In this document: in pieces, positions 8,929 to 17,996 of the stretch
Position numbering within the stretch: position 1 is the stretch's first letter
Layout of the letters: every line of letters begins with the position of its first letter
Assembly (NCBI RefSeq): GCF_029850875.1
Contig: NZ_JAOVAM010000011.1
Location: forward strand, 1 to 47,010
Direction of reading: 5' to 3'
Length of the DNA stretch: 47,010 nucleotides
Source of the DNA: Rothia similimucilaginosa
GTDB lineage: Bacteria; Actinomycetota; Actinomycetes; Actinomycetales; Micrococcaceae
Notes under the pieces: model-generated
Told to the model about the DNA's origin: nothing
The model's database searches: none
Seen by the model: only the letters and a program-made list of their open reading frames with translations
Translations under genes and position numbers: made by a program

Positions 8929-9645
8929 ATGGATACTCTCAGCTACACCCCCGATGCACAGAATCTTCCCGCTGACCCGACCGGTCGCCGCGGGCTTTTT
9001 ATCGTGGTCGAAGGAGGCGACGGCGCCGGCAAAACCACCCAACTCACCCTGCTGAATGAAGCGCTCAGTGCCCGCGGATACCGTGTCATCACCACCCGCG
9101 AACCCGGTGGCACCGAGATTGGCGAGAAGCTTCGCACCCTCGTCCTGGAAGCAGGTCAGGGCACCATTGACGACCGCGCCGAGGCGCTGATTTTTGCAGC
9201 GTCCCGCGCGGATCACGCCTCCCAGCTGATTCGCCCCGCACTCGCTGAGGGCGCCATCGTGCTCAGCGACCGTTATATTGATTCCTCCGCTGCGTACCAG
9301 GGGGTCGGCCGTGATTTGGGTATTGAAACCATCGTCGATTTGAGCCGCTGGGCCACCGCCGACTTGGTTCCCGACGCGACCCTATTGCTGAGTGTGCCGC
9401 TGAGCGCCGAGCAGGAGCGCATGGACCAGCGCGGCACCGTCGACCGTATTGAGGCTGAAGGCGCGGCGTTCAAGGCACGCATTCACGGTGCATTCGAGCA
9501 GATCGCACGCGAGGACACTAACGGTTCGCACCGCATCATTGATGGTGTGGGCACGATTGAGCAAGTACACGCGCGCGTGCTTAAGGTGATTGAGCCTCTG
9601 CTTGCCACCCGCGAACTGGTCCGCACCGGTCAGGAGGACTCATGA
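8929..9645 (+). CDS. tmk: Thymidylate kinase
   Basis: Tmk (238 aa from this start) phosphorylates dTMP to dTDP with ATP, an essential step in dTTP supply. The P-loop is EGGDGAGKTTQ. The DRYIDSSAAYQGVGR stretch is the family's DRY/substrate-binding region, and TTREPGGT binds dTMP. The frame is open much further upstream, but homologous sequence only begins around GRRGLFIVVEGGDG. The ATG at 8929, or the GTG at 8926, is the nearest plausible start. The ribosome site (TAAGGG) is very close, so start choice is uncertain. The stop overlaps the next start by four bases (ATGA), so tmk and holB are translationally coupled, a common actinobacterial pairing. Confidence 0.93.
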   Translation: MDTLSYTPDAQNLPADPTGRRGLFIVVEGGDGAGKTTQLTLLNEALSARGYRVITTREPGGTEIGEKLRTLVLEAGQGTIDDRAEALIFAASRADHASQLIRPALAEGAIVLSDRYIDSSAAYQGVGRDLGIETIVDLSRWATADLVPDATLLLSVPLSAEQERMDQRGTVDRIEAEGAAFKARIHGAFEQIAREDTNGSHRIIDGVGTIEQVHARVLKVIEPLLATRELVRTGQEDS

Positions 9646-10781
9646 GTCTCTGGGATACCCTGCTGATTCCTGCCGATAAGCTCCAGCAGCTACGCACGGA
9701 TGCCGCTGCCGACCGCCCCACGCACTCTTGGCTTTTCACAGGTGCAACCGGTGCGCCCCACCGTGAGGCAGCAAAAATTTTCGCTGCCGCACTGCTGTGT
9801 GAACAGCCCGACCCCCAGAACCGCGGATGCGGTCAGTGCAAGGGCTGCGTAACAGTCATGAACGGTTCGCACACAGCTTTTACGCACTTTAGTACCGAGG
9901 CGACGCACATCAGCATTGATGAGGCACGCGAGCTGGTCATGAAGGCTCAGGACCGCCCGGCCGTGGGTCGCTGGCGCGTGATTCTGGTCGAAGACACCGA
10001 GCGCATGCCGGAGCGTACCTCCAATGTATTGTTGAAGGCGATTGAGGAGCCACCACCGCATACGATTTGGTTGTTGACGGCACCCTCCCCCACCGATGTG
10101 CTGGTAACGATTCGTTCGCGTTGCCGCCCAGTGCAGTTGCCGGTTCCTACCGATGCACAGGTGCACGAGTATCTGCTTACACACGGTGTAGCTGATCCTT
10201 TGGCGCAGCGTGCGGCGCGTCTGGCTCTGGGCGATGCGCAGGAGGGGTACCGTTTGGCGACCGATGAGCAGGCTATGGCTCATCGGGAGTTGATTACCTC
10301 CCTGATTCTGAATGTTCGTTCTATTTCTTCAGCTTTCAACGCAGCAGAGAAGCTCACCGACCTTGCTGACCAGGACGCACAGGCTGTCTCCGCTCTCAAG
10401 GATGAGAAGGAACGCCAGGAGCTTCTGGCGCTGCTGGGTATTCGCGAGGGTGAGCGTGTTTCTCCGTCTTTGCGAGCGCAGGTTCGCCGTCTGGAGGAGG
10501 AGCAGAAGCGCCGCGCTAAGCGTGTTTCATCTGATACGCTGTTGCGTTCCGTGGCGCAGGTTCAGACGGTTCTGCGTGATGCATTGACGGTGGCTCTGTC
10601 GGCTCAGGCTCCGCTGGTCAATGAGCATTTGCGTGAACCTCTGGAGGCGTTCTGCACCCGCCGTTCCGCCCAGCAGCTGCTGGAGGATGTGCAGGCGGTC
10701 GAGCTGACTCTGCGTCGCCTGCGGACGAACGCGAATGCGCGTCTGGCGCTTGAGGCGTTGATGAGCCGTTTCGTGTATTAG
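9642..10781 (+). CDS. holB: DNA polymerase III subunit delta prime
   Basis: This clamp-loader AAA+ subunit (379 aa) helps load the beta sliding clamp at replication. The P-loop position reads FTGATGAPHREAA, which lacks the GKT needed for ATP hydrolysis, as is usual for delta prime. Four cysteines (CEQPDPQNRGCGQCKGC) form the expected zinc module. VEDTERMPERTSNVLLKAIEEPP and the SRC arginine-finger motif (TIRSRCRPVQLP) are intact. A charged segment (ERQELLALLGIREGE and following) is longer than in the E. coli protein but normal in actinobacteria. It starts inside the tmk stop and ends before a strong terminator, so the two genes form a bicistron. Confidence 0.92.
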   Translation: MSLWDTLLIPADKLQQLRTDAAADRPTHSWLFTGATGAPHREAAKIFAAALLCEQPDPQNRGCGQCKGCVTVMNGSHTAFTHFSTEATHISIDEARELVMKAQDRPAVGRWRVILVEDTERMPERTSNVLLKAIEEPPPHTIWLLTAPSPTDVLVTIRSRCRPVQLPVPTDAQVHEYLLTHGVADPLAQRAARLALGDAQEGYRLATDEQAMAHRELITSLILNVRSISSAFNAAEKLTDLADQDAQAVSALKDEKERQELLALLGIREGERVSPSLRAQVRRLEEEQKRRAKRVSSDTLLRSVAQVQTVLRDALTVALSAQAPLVNEHLREPLEAFCTRRSAQQLLEDVQAVELTLRRLRTNANARLALEALMSRFVY

Positions 10782-10809
10782 TAGCTTCTTGGTAGCTTAT
10801 ACAGCACAC

Positions 10810-10852
10810 AGGGGAGGTACCGAAGAGATGATCTTCGGTGTCTCCCCTTTTC
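10810..10852 (+). terminator. Intrinsic terminator of tmk-holB
   Basis: The stem AGGGGAG-gt-ACCGAAGA (from 10810) pairs with TCTTCGGT-gt-CTCCCCT (to 10848) around a five-base loop. TTTTCT follows on the plus strand, 28 bases after the holB stop. Confidence 0.88.
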
Positions 10853-10895
10853 TATTGGTTCTCAGCGCCCCTAGAGCTTCGTTACGGAACCGAGC

Positions 10896-12251
10896 TTAGT
10901 TGCGGAAACCGTGAACCAGCGACGGAATACGACCGCAGCGGGCGATGAACGCCTCCGCGCTGGGGGTGTGGGTGGGCATGACGGGCGCGCGACCGAACAG
11001 GCCACCGAATTCAATCATGTCGCCTACGCCCAGGCCGACCGCCGGGATGACGCGGACCGCGGTGGTCTTGTGGTTCATCACGCCGATTGCTGCCTCGTCG
11101 GCAATCATTGCGGCGAGGGTAGCAGCGGGAGTATCTCCGGGGACCGCGACCATGTCCAGACCGACGGAGCATATGGCAGTCATTGCTTCAAGCTTGTCCA
11201 GAGTGATATATCCAGTGGCTGCGGATTCAATCATGCCGATATCCTCAGAAATCGGGATGAAGGAGCCGGAGAGACCACCAACATTTGAGCACGCCATGAG
11301 GCCGCCCTTCTTCACCGCGTCGTTGAGCAGCGCAAGTGCCGCAACAGTGCCGTGGGTACCGACGGTTTCCAGACCCATCTCTTCGAGGATGTGCGCGACC
11401 GAGTCGCCAATCTCTGCGGTGGGTGCCAGGGAGAGGTCAATAATGTTGAAGGGTACGCCCAGACGCTCGGAAGCGAGGGTACCAACCAGCTGACCGACGC
11501 GGGTAATCTTGAAAGCTGCCTTCTTGATTTCTTCGGCGCAGGTGTCGAAGGATTCGCCCCGGACCCTCTGCAGGGCGCGGTGTACCACGCCGGGACCGGA
11601 GACACCCACGGAGATGGTGGTGTCTGCCTCCTGCACACCGTGGAATGCACCCGCCATGAAGGGGTTGTCGCTGACGGCATTCGCGAAGACGACGAGCTTG
11701 GCGCAGCCGAAGCCGTGTGCATCCTCGGTCAGGTCTGCGGTGGCTCGGATGGTTTCGCCCATGAGCTTGACTGCGCTCATGTTAATGCCAGCGCGGGAGG
11801 ATCCGATGTCTACGGAGGAGCAGACCACGTCGGTTTCTGCGAGCGCTCGCGGGATGGAGCGAATCAGCTTCTCGTCAGCGAGGGTCATGCCTTTGTCGAC
11901 GAGGGCACTGAAGCCACCGACGAAGTTCACTCCGACTGCTTTGGCTGCTGCGTCAAGGGTGCGGGCGAATTCTACGTAGTCCTCGTCACTGGAGGCGCCT
12001 GCCACCAGTGCGATGGGGGTGACGGCGATACGCTTGTTGACAATCGGGATGCCGAGCTCAGTTTCGATACCTTCGCAGACGCTGACGAGGTTTGCAGCGC
12101 AGCTGGTGATTTTGTCGTAGATTTTGCGGCGGGCTACCTCACCGTCAGAGTCGGCGCAGTCGAGCAGGGAGATACCCATAGTGACGGTGCGAATGTCGAG
12201 CTTCTGCTCCTCGATCATTCGGAGGGTTTCTAAAATGTTGGTGTTGCGCAT
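10896..12251 (-). CDS. UPF0210 (PFL family) protein
   Basis: This 451-aa protein belongs to the widespread UPF0210 family. Its fold resembles glycyl-radical (PFL-like) barrels, but no enzymatic role is established. Typical features are the N-terminal [20 protein letters not shown] and the [23 protein letters not shown] and [17 protein letters not shown] stretches. Many small and Gly residues occur in the C-terminal half. The frame is open to 12338, but the first 29 residues are not family-like and overlap the upstream gene. The ATG at 12251 is clearly the start. It lies 10 bases after the ACT-domain gene, and this pairing is conserved across many bacteria, suggesting a shared regulatory or enzymatic unit. 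Confidence 0.88.
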   Translation of the reverse strand: MRNTNILETLRMIEEQKLDIRTVTMGISLLDCADSDGEVARRKIYDKITSCAANLVSVCEGIETELGIPIVNKRIAVTPIALVAGASSDEDYVEFARTLDAAAKAVGVNFVGGFSALVDKGMTLADEKLIRSIPRALAETDVVCSSVDIGSSRAGINMSAVKLMGETIRATADLTEDAHGFGCAKLVVFANAVSDNPFMAGAFHGVQEADTTISVGVSGPGVVHRALQRVRGESFDTCAEEIKKAAFKITRVGQLVGTLASERLGVPFNIIDLSLAPTAEIGDSVAHILEEMGLETVGTHGTVAALALLNDAVKKGGLMACSNVGGLSGSFIPISEDIGMIESAATGYITLDKLEAMTAICSVGLDMVAVPGDTPAATLAAMIADEAAIGVMNHKTTAVRVIPAVGLGVGDMIEFGGLFGRAPVMPTHTPSAEAFIARCGRIPSLVHGFRN

Positions 12252-12261
12252 AAGTGGAGCC

Positions 12262-12531
12262 CTAGATGGTGTGCATTGCCTTGAAGATGGATTCTGCCTG
12301 GATGCGAATCTGCACCTTCTGTTCGTGCTCGACACCAATCATGGCTTCCTGCAAGTCAATGAGGTTCTGCTGCGCTTCGTCGAAGGAGCAGTGCATAATC
12401 ATAGTGAAGTATTCGCCCATGATGGTCTGGGAGACGTCGAGGACGTTGACCTTACGCTCGGCGAGGGTTGCGGTCACGGCGGCAATAATGCCTTCGTGGT
12501 CGATACCTGTGACGGTGAGGATGATCTTCAC
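12262..12531 (-). CDS. UPF0237 ACT-domain protein
   Basis: This 89-aa protein is a single ACT domain, the small-ligand (often amino-acid) binding fold. The opening [20 protein letters not shown] and the [14 protein letters not shown] strand-helix match UPF0237. It starts with GTG and has a well-spaced AGGAG site. No catalytic domain is attached, so a regulatory partnership with the following UPF0210 protein is the likely role; this is inferred from conserved pairing. The two form a bicistron on the minus strand. Confidence 0.9.
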   Translation of the reverse strand: MKIILTVTGIDHEGIIAAVTATLAERKVNVLDVSQTIMGEYFTMIMHCSFDEAQQNLIDLQEAMIGVEHEQKVQIRIQAESIFKAMHTI

Positions 12532-12661
12532 GGTGTTCTCCTAGCGGTTTGGGGCTGCGTACCTGAGGAAGAGGTGCATAAAAGCACAGGTAAACGCATA
12601 TTTATAAGACCAATTATAGGTTACTTAGAACACATTCTGTAGGGTCAACACAAAAAGCCCT

Positions 12662-12682
12662 CCCCCCCCCGAGCATCGGGGG
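12662..12682. repeat. Nine-C tract with G-rich inverted partner
   Basis: A run of nine C (12662-12670), then gagcat, then CGGGGGG can fold into a hairpin. It lies upstream of the ACT-domain gene in the spacer that also holds the manA terminator. A homopolymer of this length could vary by slippage, though no reading frame crosses it. Confidence 0.4.
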
Positions 12683-12684
12683 AA

Positions 12685-12736
12685 TAAAAAATCCACGTAC
12701 CCTCACCTTATTCAAAGGTACGAAAGAACGTGGATT
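12685..12736 (-). terminator. Terminator downstream of manA
   Basis: AATCCACGT (12690-12698) pairs with ACGTGGATT (12728-12736), with an inner GTACC/GGTAC pairing. On the minus strand TTTTTTA follows at once. It lies about 107 bases beyond the manA stop. A further stretch with repeated GTCTAGA-like words (about 12780-12840) separates the two and has no assigned role. Confidence 0.75.
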
Positions 12737-12842
12737 CTTTATGAGCATTATTAGCGGAGCGATCTCTTTTGAATGCTCCATTTATCTGTCTGGACTTGAG
12801 TGTCTAGAGACATCTCCCAGACATAACGTCTAGAGGTAAGAC

Positions 12843-14030
12843 CTAGACGTAAGAAGCGATGTACAGCTCACCACTACCGCTCAGGGTTGCCACCGAGGGC
12901 TCACCCACGTGCAGCACCGACTCGGTAGCACCCAGTACGAATTCCTCAGTGCCGTTGCCGTCTGCTGCGTGAATGGTGATTTCGCCAGATACGCTCAGTG
13001 CGGCGCTAATGCCCTCGAAGGTGTATTCCTGCCATTTGCCCTCTTCAACGCGGATGCGGGTCACGCTCATGCGCTCATCCCACATGGCGTAGGTGCCAAC
13101 GGGTGCATTCTCGGGGGTGGGGCTCTGGATGACGGGGGCATCCTGGCTCTCGCCGAGAACCTTAATGAGCTCCTCAGTATCGATGTGCTTTGCGGTCAGA
13201 CCCGCACGCATCACGTTATCGGAGGGGTTCATCAGCTCAATAGCGGTACCGGAAACATAAGCGTGCACCTGACCATCGGGGGTAAAAGCGGATTCACCCG
13301 GTGCCAGGCGAACCAGGTTCATGACGAATGCTACGAGCAGACCGCGGTCGCCGGGGTACTTGCCGGCAACGATCTGCACGAGCTCAGCGGCGTCAGCAAT
13401 AGCAACGTTTTCGGAGTCGGCCAGCTGTGCTGCCGCCTCGACAAGCTGCTCAACAGCCGCGGTGGCGGTCTCTTCGGGCATGCGAATAATCTCGGTTAGC
13501 AGTTGCTTGGGGGTAAGCTCCACGCGCTCTGCCAGCCAGCCAGCCTTGAACGCCTCGGCAAGCTCTGCCACCTGCGCTGAGGTACGCACGCCGGTGAGCA
13601 CACGCATCGGTGTCAGCGCGATGACGGTTTCAGGCTTGGAGTAGCGATCCTTGTAGTTACGGTGCGGAGCGTCAATGGCGATACCACGTGCCTGCTCATC
13701 CTCGAAGCCGGCAATAGCCTGCTCAGGGGTGGGGTGCACCTGAATCGACAGGGGTGCATCAATCGCAAGGATCTTAAAGAGGAAAGGGAACCAGTCGGAG
13801 GTACGATCCGGGCGCAGGAATCGAGAGGGCTCAGCCTGAATCAGCTCGTTGAGCGGGGACTCAGTGCCGTCAACGGTTGCGCGGGAGGGAGCAGCCGGAT
13901 GCGCACCAACCCACACCTCAGCCTCGGGCTGCTCGGTGGGCACGGGTACCCCGCGCATGCGTCCGAGAATTTCGCGGGAACCCCACGCATAATTCTGAAT
14001 CTGGTTTTTTAGGGAAAAAATCTCACCCAT
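12843..14030 (-). CDS. manA: Mannose-6-phosphate isomerase, class I
   Basis: ManA (395 aa) interconverts mannose 6-phosphate and fructose 6-phosphate using zinc. The N-terminal NQIQNYAWGSREILGRM is typical of type I enzymes. The metal/active-site stretch LSIQVHPTPEQA is intact, and YKDRYSKPETVIAL holds the conserved KPE. GQVHAYVSGTAIELMNPSDNV carries the later metal-binding His and catalytic region. The frame opens at 14093, but the ATG at 14030 (MGEIFSLKNQ) is the family start and has GAGAGG upstream. It is divergent from the phosphomannomutase-type gene. Together they can connect fructose 6-phosphate to mannose 1-phosphate for glycan synthesis. Confidence 0.93.
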   Translation of the reverse strand: MGEIFSLKNQIQNYAWGSREILGRMRGVPVPTEQPEAEVWVGAHPAAPSRATVDGTESPLNELIQAEPSRFLRPDRTSDWFPFLFKILAIDAPLSIQVHPTPEQAIAGFEDEQARGIAIDAPHRNYKDRYSKPETVIALTPMRVLTGVRTSAQVAELAEAFKAGWLAERVELTPKQLLTEIIRMPEETATAAVEQLVEAAAQLADSENVAIADAAELVQIVAGKYPGDRGLLVAFVMNLVRLAPGESAFTPDGQVHAYVSGTAIELMNPSDNVMRAGLTAKHIDTEELIKVLGESQDAPVIQSPTPENAPVGTYAMWDERMSVTRIRVEEGKWQEYTFEGISAALSVSGEITIHAADGNGTEEFVLGATESVLHVGEPSVATLSGSGELYIASYV

Positions 14031-14154
14031 GGGGGAAAATACCTCTCGACGTGAGTTGTTTGAAGCAAACGACGTGATAAAAAACCCATACATTCAGCGG
14101 AATTTATAAGGTTTTACCAGCCCATTATAGAGGCTAGTTGTATTTCTTTACCGC

Positions 14155-14160
14155 TAGAAT
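14155..14160 (+). promoter_or_regulatory. -10 box before the mutase gene, leaderless arrangement
   Basis: TAGAAT is followed by seven bases and the GTG at 14168. No well-placed Shine-Dalgarno site exists for that start, so a leaderless transcript is likely. An alternative TTG at 14138 with AGAGG upstream would lie before this box. Confidence 0.5.
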
Positions 14161-14167
14161 AAAAGGC

Positions 14168-15574
14168 GTGACTACTATTAATCTACATGACTCATTCAAA
14201 GCGTACGACGTGCGTGGCATTGTCGGTGAAACCATTACCGCAGAGACTGTTCGCGCTACTGGCGCGGCTTTCGTAGACGTTCTGGGCCTGGAGGGCCAGA
14301 CTATCCTGGTCGGCGGCGACATGCGCCCCTCCTCCCCTGAATTCATGGATGCATTCGCCCAGGGTGCAACCGCTCGCGGTGCAAATGTTGAGAAGATTGG
14401 TCTGATCTCCACTGACGTTCTGTACTTCGCATGTGGCGTTGAGAACGCTGCCGGTGTTACCTTCACTGCTAGCCACAACCCCGCAGAGTACAACGGCATG
14501 AAGATGGCTAAGGCTGGCGCTGTTCCGCTGTCTTCCGAGTCCGGCCTGTTCGACATTCGTGACCTGGCTCAGAAGTACCTGGATTCGGGCGAGATTCCTC
14601 CGGCGGAGAAGGTCGGCACCGTTTCTGAGAAGGATGTTCTCAAGCCTTACGCAGATTACCTGCGCAAACTGGTGGACCTGTCCTCCATCCGCCCCTTGAA
14701 GGTTGTTGTTGACGCCGGTAACGGCATGGGTGGTATGACCACTCCCGCTGTTCTGGGTAACACCATCCTGCCGGGCCTGCCTCTGGAAATCGTTCCGCTG
14801 TACTTCGAGCTGGACGGCACCTTCCCGAACCATCCGGCTAACCCGCTGGAGCCGGCTAACCTGGTTGACCTGCAGAAGGCTGTTGTTGAGCACGGTGCTG
14901 ACATTGGTCTGGCATTTGACGGTGACGCTGACCGTTGCTTCGTTATCGATGAGAAGGGTGAGCCCGTCACTCCTTCGGCTGTGACTGCTCTGGTTGCTGA
15001 GCGCGAGATTGCTCGTGCGAAGGCAGAGGGCAACGAAGAGCCCGTCATCATCTACAACCTGATTACCTCGAAGGCTGTTCCTGAGCTGGTTGAGAAGCTG
15101 GGCGGCCGCTCCGTGAAGACCCGCGTGGGACACTCCTTCATCAAGGCTGTTATGGCCAAGGAGAACGGCGTTTTCGGTGGCGAGCACTCCGCTCATTACT
15201 ACTTCAAGGACTTCTTCAACGCAGACACCGGCATGCTCGCTGCAATGCACGTGCTGGCTGCTCTGGGTGGCAATGACATGCCCCTCTCTGAGATTAGCGC
15301 GAAGTACTCCCCGTACGTTGCCTCTGGTGAGATTAACTCCGAGCTGGAAGACAAGGCTGCCGCTGTGGACCGCGTGCGTGCACACTACGCTAACGCTCCT
15401 GTGGTTATTGAGGACTCCGACGGCACCACCTTCACTAACACTGAAGAAGGCTGGTGGGTCAACCTGCGTCCTTCAAACACTGAGCCTTTCCTGCGCCTGA
15501 ACCTTGAGGCACCGGATGCTGCGACCATGGAGCGCGTCCGCGACGAGGTTCTGGCTTTGGTTCGCCAGGGCTAA
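14168..15574 (+). CDS. manB: Phosphomannomutase/phosphoglucomutase
   Basis: This alpha-D-phosphohexomutase (about 468 aa) moves phosphate between C6 and C1 of mannose or glucose. Four signature regions are visible. They are KAYDVRGIVGE at the start, TASHNPAEYNGMK (phosphoserine loop), the metal loop FDGDADRCFVID, the sugar-binding GGEHSAHYYFKDF, and the phosphate-binding RPSNTEPFLRLNLEA. The start is uncertain: GTG at 14168 suits a leaderless transcript, while TTG at 14138 would add ten poorly conserved residues. It is next to manA, transcribed divergently, which supports a mannose role. Codon use is strongly biased, suggesting high expression. PMM and PGM activities cannot be told apart by sight. 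Confidence 0.9.
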   Translation: MTTINLHDSFKAYDVRGIVGETITAETVRATGAAFVDVLGLEGQTILVGGDMRPSSPEFMDAFAQGATARGANVEKIGLISTDVLYFACGVENAAGVTFTASHNPAEYNGMKMAKAGAVPLSSESGLFDIRDLAQKYLDSGEIPPAEKVGTVSEKDVLKPYADYLRKLVDLSSIRPLKVVVDAGNGMGGMTTPAVLGNTILPGLPLEIVPLYFELDGTFPNHPANPLEPANLVDLQKAVVEHGADIGLAFDGDADRCFVIDEKGEPVTPSAVTALVAEREIARAKAEGNEEPVIIYNLITSKAVPELVEKLGGRSVKTRVGHSFIKAVMAKENGVFGGEHSAHYYFKDFFNADTGMLAAMHVLAALGGNDMPLSEISAKYSPYVASGEINSELEDKAAAVDRVRAHYANAPVVIEDSDGTTFTNTEEGWWVNLRPSNTEPFLRLNLEAPDAATMERVRDEVLALVRQG

Positions 15575-15590
15575 GCACTAGCTAGCTACT

Positions 15591-15634
15591 AAAAAATCCC
15601 GCCCCGCAGATTATTTCTGCGGGGCGGGATTTTT
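15591..15634. terminator. Bidirectional terminator between mutase and hmp
   Basis: A perfect 14-bp stem (TCCCGCCCCGCAGA at 15597-15610, complement at 15616-15629) with loop TTATT is flanked by six A on the left and five T on the right. It can therefore end transcripts from both strands of this convergent pair. Confidence 0.92.
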
Positions 15635-15729
15635 GTTTTGAATTCTCAATCCGGCCATGTTCTTCTGTCTCAGAGAAAGAACCTAGTCGGGCATAAGAAA
15701 GCTAACCGGTAATCCGGTGTGCGCAGTTT

Positions 15730-16911
15730 TTAATCCTCGCGTGCCTGATCGTGGAGCATCCACTGGTCGGGGCCGAAGATTTCGTAGTTGATGTTCTTGC
15801 CGGGGACACCTGCCTCTACCAGTGCGGAGCGTACGCCCTGCATGAAGGGCAGCGGGCCACAGAGGTAAACGTTAGCGTTGGCGGGAACATCTAGCTTGGA
15901 GACGTCAACACGGCCGGTGAAGTCGCCGCCTTCACCCTCAATAAAGGATACGAGGTGTGCATTGGGCAGCTTACCGACGAGCTCGGTAAGCTCTTCACGC
16001 AGGGGCCAGGTATCCAGGCGGCGGTCTGCGTGCACTACGGTCACGGGACGCTCAGAGCCCTTCTCAGCCAGCTCGGAGAGGAAGCTGAGCATGGGGGTGG
16101 TGCCAATGCCTGCGGAGAAGAGGTACAGGGGTGCCTGGGGGTCGCCAAAGCCTTCTAGGGTCAGGTCACCGTAAGGGTTGGAAATCTCGACAACAGCGCC
16201 AACTTCGAGTTCGTGCAGGACAGAGGTCATCTCACCGTTGGGGTCGAGCTTCACACCAATGCGGCGCTGGTTCTTTTCGCTGGGCAGCAGGGTGTACTGG
16301 CGTGCCTGGCGCAGGCCATCGCGTGCGGGAACGATGATGGAGATGTACTGCCCGCCCTTGGACTCGGTCATGGGGGTCTTGTCGGCAGGTTCGAAGGTCA
16401 GCACGACAACGTTCTCCCCAGTCTCCTTGCGGTCAACGAGCTTGAAGGGTGCGAACATCACATCGTTTGCCTGAGAAGCATACAGGCCCTTCTCCAGCTT
16501 GATAAGGGCGTTGCCCATGAGCCAGTAGACCTCGGTCCATGCCTCAACAATTTCGGGGGTAGCCAGGTCGCCCAGGTTAGCGGCGATTGCCTCGAAGAGA
16601 TACTTGTAGACGGTGGGGTATTCTTCTTCCTTCAGGCCCAGGGATGCGTGCTTGTGTGCTACGCGGGAGAGGACCTCGTCGGGGTAGGAGTCCGGGTTCT
16701 GGACGATATAGGAAGCGAACACAGCGATGGAGCCAGCCAGTGCCTTGGGTTGGGTTCCTTCGAGCTGAGAGGAGCGGGAGAACATGCCGTCCATCAGGTC
16801 GGGGCGAGCGGCGAACATTCGACGGTAGAAGTCGGGGGTGATGTCGTTGATGCGCTCAGCAATGATGGGTAGCGTTGCCTCAATAATGGGGCGGGACTTC
16901 TCGGAGAGCAT
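15730..16911 (-). CDS. hmp: Flavohemoglobin (nitric oxide dioxygenase)
   Basis: Hmp (393 aa) oxidises nitric oxide to nitrate with O2 and NAD(P)H. The globin domain (about 1-140) carries Tyr29 (B10), Gln54 (E7) and the proximal haem ligand His88 in VAHKHASLG. The reductase half has the FAD-binding RQYTLL and FGDPQAPLYLFSAGIGTTPMLS for NAD binding, and ends with YLCGPLPFMQGVRSAL. All domains are complete. It has an AGAAGG ribosome site. An NsrR-like repressor gene lies upstream on the same strand across a 614-base gap, which supports control by NO. Hmp is expected in a cell exposed to nitrite and NO. Confidence 0.95.
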   Translation of the reverse strand: MLSEKSRPIIEATLPIIAERINDITPDFYRRMFAARPDLMDGMFSRSSQLEGTQPKALAGSIAVFASYIVQNPDSYPDEVLSRVAHKHASLGLKEEEYPTVYKYLFEAIAANLGDLATPEIVEAWTEVYWLMGNALIKLEKGLYASQANDVMFAPFKLVDRKETGENVVVLTFEPADKTPMTESKGGQYISIIVPARDGLRQARQYTLLPSEKNQRRIGVKLDPNGEMTSVLHELEVGAVVEISNPYGDLTLEGFGDPQAPLYLFSAGIGTTPMLSFLSELAEKGSERPVTVVHADRRLDTWPLREELTELVGKLPNAHLVSFIEGEGGDFTGRVDVSKLDVPANANVYLCGPLPFMQGVRSALVEAGVPGKNINYEIFGPDQWMLHDQARED

Positions 16912-17525
16912 GTCTTGCCTTCTTCCTGTACGGTCACCGCGGTCGTTGTGGTGACACCCTTGATATATGTGATGCGGGGGCGTTCACTCGGACAGCTCAG
17001 TTGGTGACGGAGTGTTTATAAAGCACCCTTACCGTAGCATTTTGCAGGGTGTTTGCGCTGAGTGCAGGTCACTCTCTAAGGGGTGTTGATGGGTTTAGGT
17101 GAGGCTTATGGTTCAGCCTGACTCAAAGAGAGAGCCCTGCATCACACTATATATTTTCAGTGCTACCTTTGAGTTCGCCGCGTGACTAGCCCCGGAGTGT
17201 GCATAAAAATTCTGGCATCAAAATATATTTACTGCGGAAAGTATGCAATGCAGTGCAAAAATGAACATGGTCACATTTTCCGCATCTGAAAAGTAGATTT
17301 GCAATATTTTGTATTTCCTGCACAAATTTAGGATTCATGCAGACTCCAACAGCCCCCTCAAATAGAGGCAGTATACCCCCGATTTCCTTCGAAAACTCTA
17401 TAGAAAGTCATCACAGAAAATCTCCAGCAACCCCGGTAGTGGTCACAGAATTCCCCTTTAAAACCCTGTGGAGCCTCCCGCCGGGAAGCTCCACAGGTAT
17501 CACGTATCCCTTTTAGCATGCAGAC
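16912..17525 (-). promoter_or_regulatory. hmp-nsrR spacer with several inverted repeats
   Basis: No gene is seen in these 614 bases. Inverted repeats that could bind a regulator are GTCACC/GGTGAC (16933-16938 and 16950-16955), CACCCT/AGGGTG (17024-17029 and 17046-17051) and a perfect 8-bp TGCGGAAA/TTTCCGCA (17233-17240 and 17277-17284). The middle is AT-rich. The first two lie within 140 bases of the hmp start and are the better operator candidates. Confidence 0.4.
17466..17496 (-). terminator. Terminator downstream of nsrR-like gene
   Basis: CTGTGGAGC-c-TCCC pairs with GGGA-a-GCTCCACAG around a GCC loop. On the minus strand it is followed by GGGTTTTAAAG. It lies 30 bases past the stop, so the regulator and hmp are probably separate transcripts. 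Confidence 0.7.
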
Positions 17526-17996
17526 TTACCACACAGACAGCGCTTCCTCCGGAGGTGCAAAGCCCAGCTCCACAAACACCGGACCCGCGGGGCGCGCACC
17601 GGCAGGCAACTCGCTAATCACAATCGAATCCACCGAAGCGTAGAACGCCTCACGCGCCTTCGCCAGCACATTGCGCAGTCGGCAGAACTTATCGAGGGGG
17701 CAGTGGCCGTTCTCATCCTCGCACTCAATCATGGGGATATCTCCCTCAGTAGCCCGAAGAACCATGCCGACGGTCACAGAACGACCCGCATCCGAAAGCA
17801 TGACACCACCAGAACGACCACGAGTCGAATCCAGGTAACCCATGTTCACAAGGAAAGCCACAGCCTTCGCCACATGGTTATAGGGGGTGTCCACTCCCTC
17901 AGCAATCTTCTGAGTAGAGAGCTTCTGGCCGGGCTCCAGGGCAGACAGGAGCATCAGAACACGGAGCGAGACATCCGAAAATGCTGTCAAACGCAT
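17526..17996 (-). CDS. nsrR: Rrf2-family regulator, NsrR-like
   Basis: This 156-aa protein has an N-terminal winged helix (MRLTAFSDVSLRVLMLLSAL, then KIAEGVDTPYNHVAKAVAFL as the recognition part). A cluster of three cysteines follows: Cys92, Cys99 and Cys105. Together with Asp8 these match the [4Fe-4S] ligands of Streptomyces NsrR, which loses DNA binding when the cluster reacts with NO. The ATG has AAGGAG. The C-terminal tail of about 30 residues is Pro/Ala-rich and less conserved. Its position upstream of hmp agrees with an NO-sensing repressor. IscR and RsrR are other Rrf2 types but have different ligand sets or contexts. Confidence 0.83.
   Translation of the reverse strand: MRLTAFSDVSLRVLMLLSALEPGQKLSTQKIAEGVDTPYNHVAKAVAFLVNMGYLDSTRGRSGGVMLSDAGRSVTVGMVLRATEGDIPMIECEDENGHCPLDKFCRLRNVLAKAREAFYASVDSIVISELPAGARPAGPVFVELGFAPPEEALSVW

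Noticed and set aside
14192-15385. 397-codon open frame opposite the phosphomannomutase-type gene
   Set aside because: It is antisense to a strongly conserved enzyme and arises from biased codon use. No ribosome site or family match is seen.
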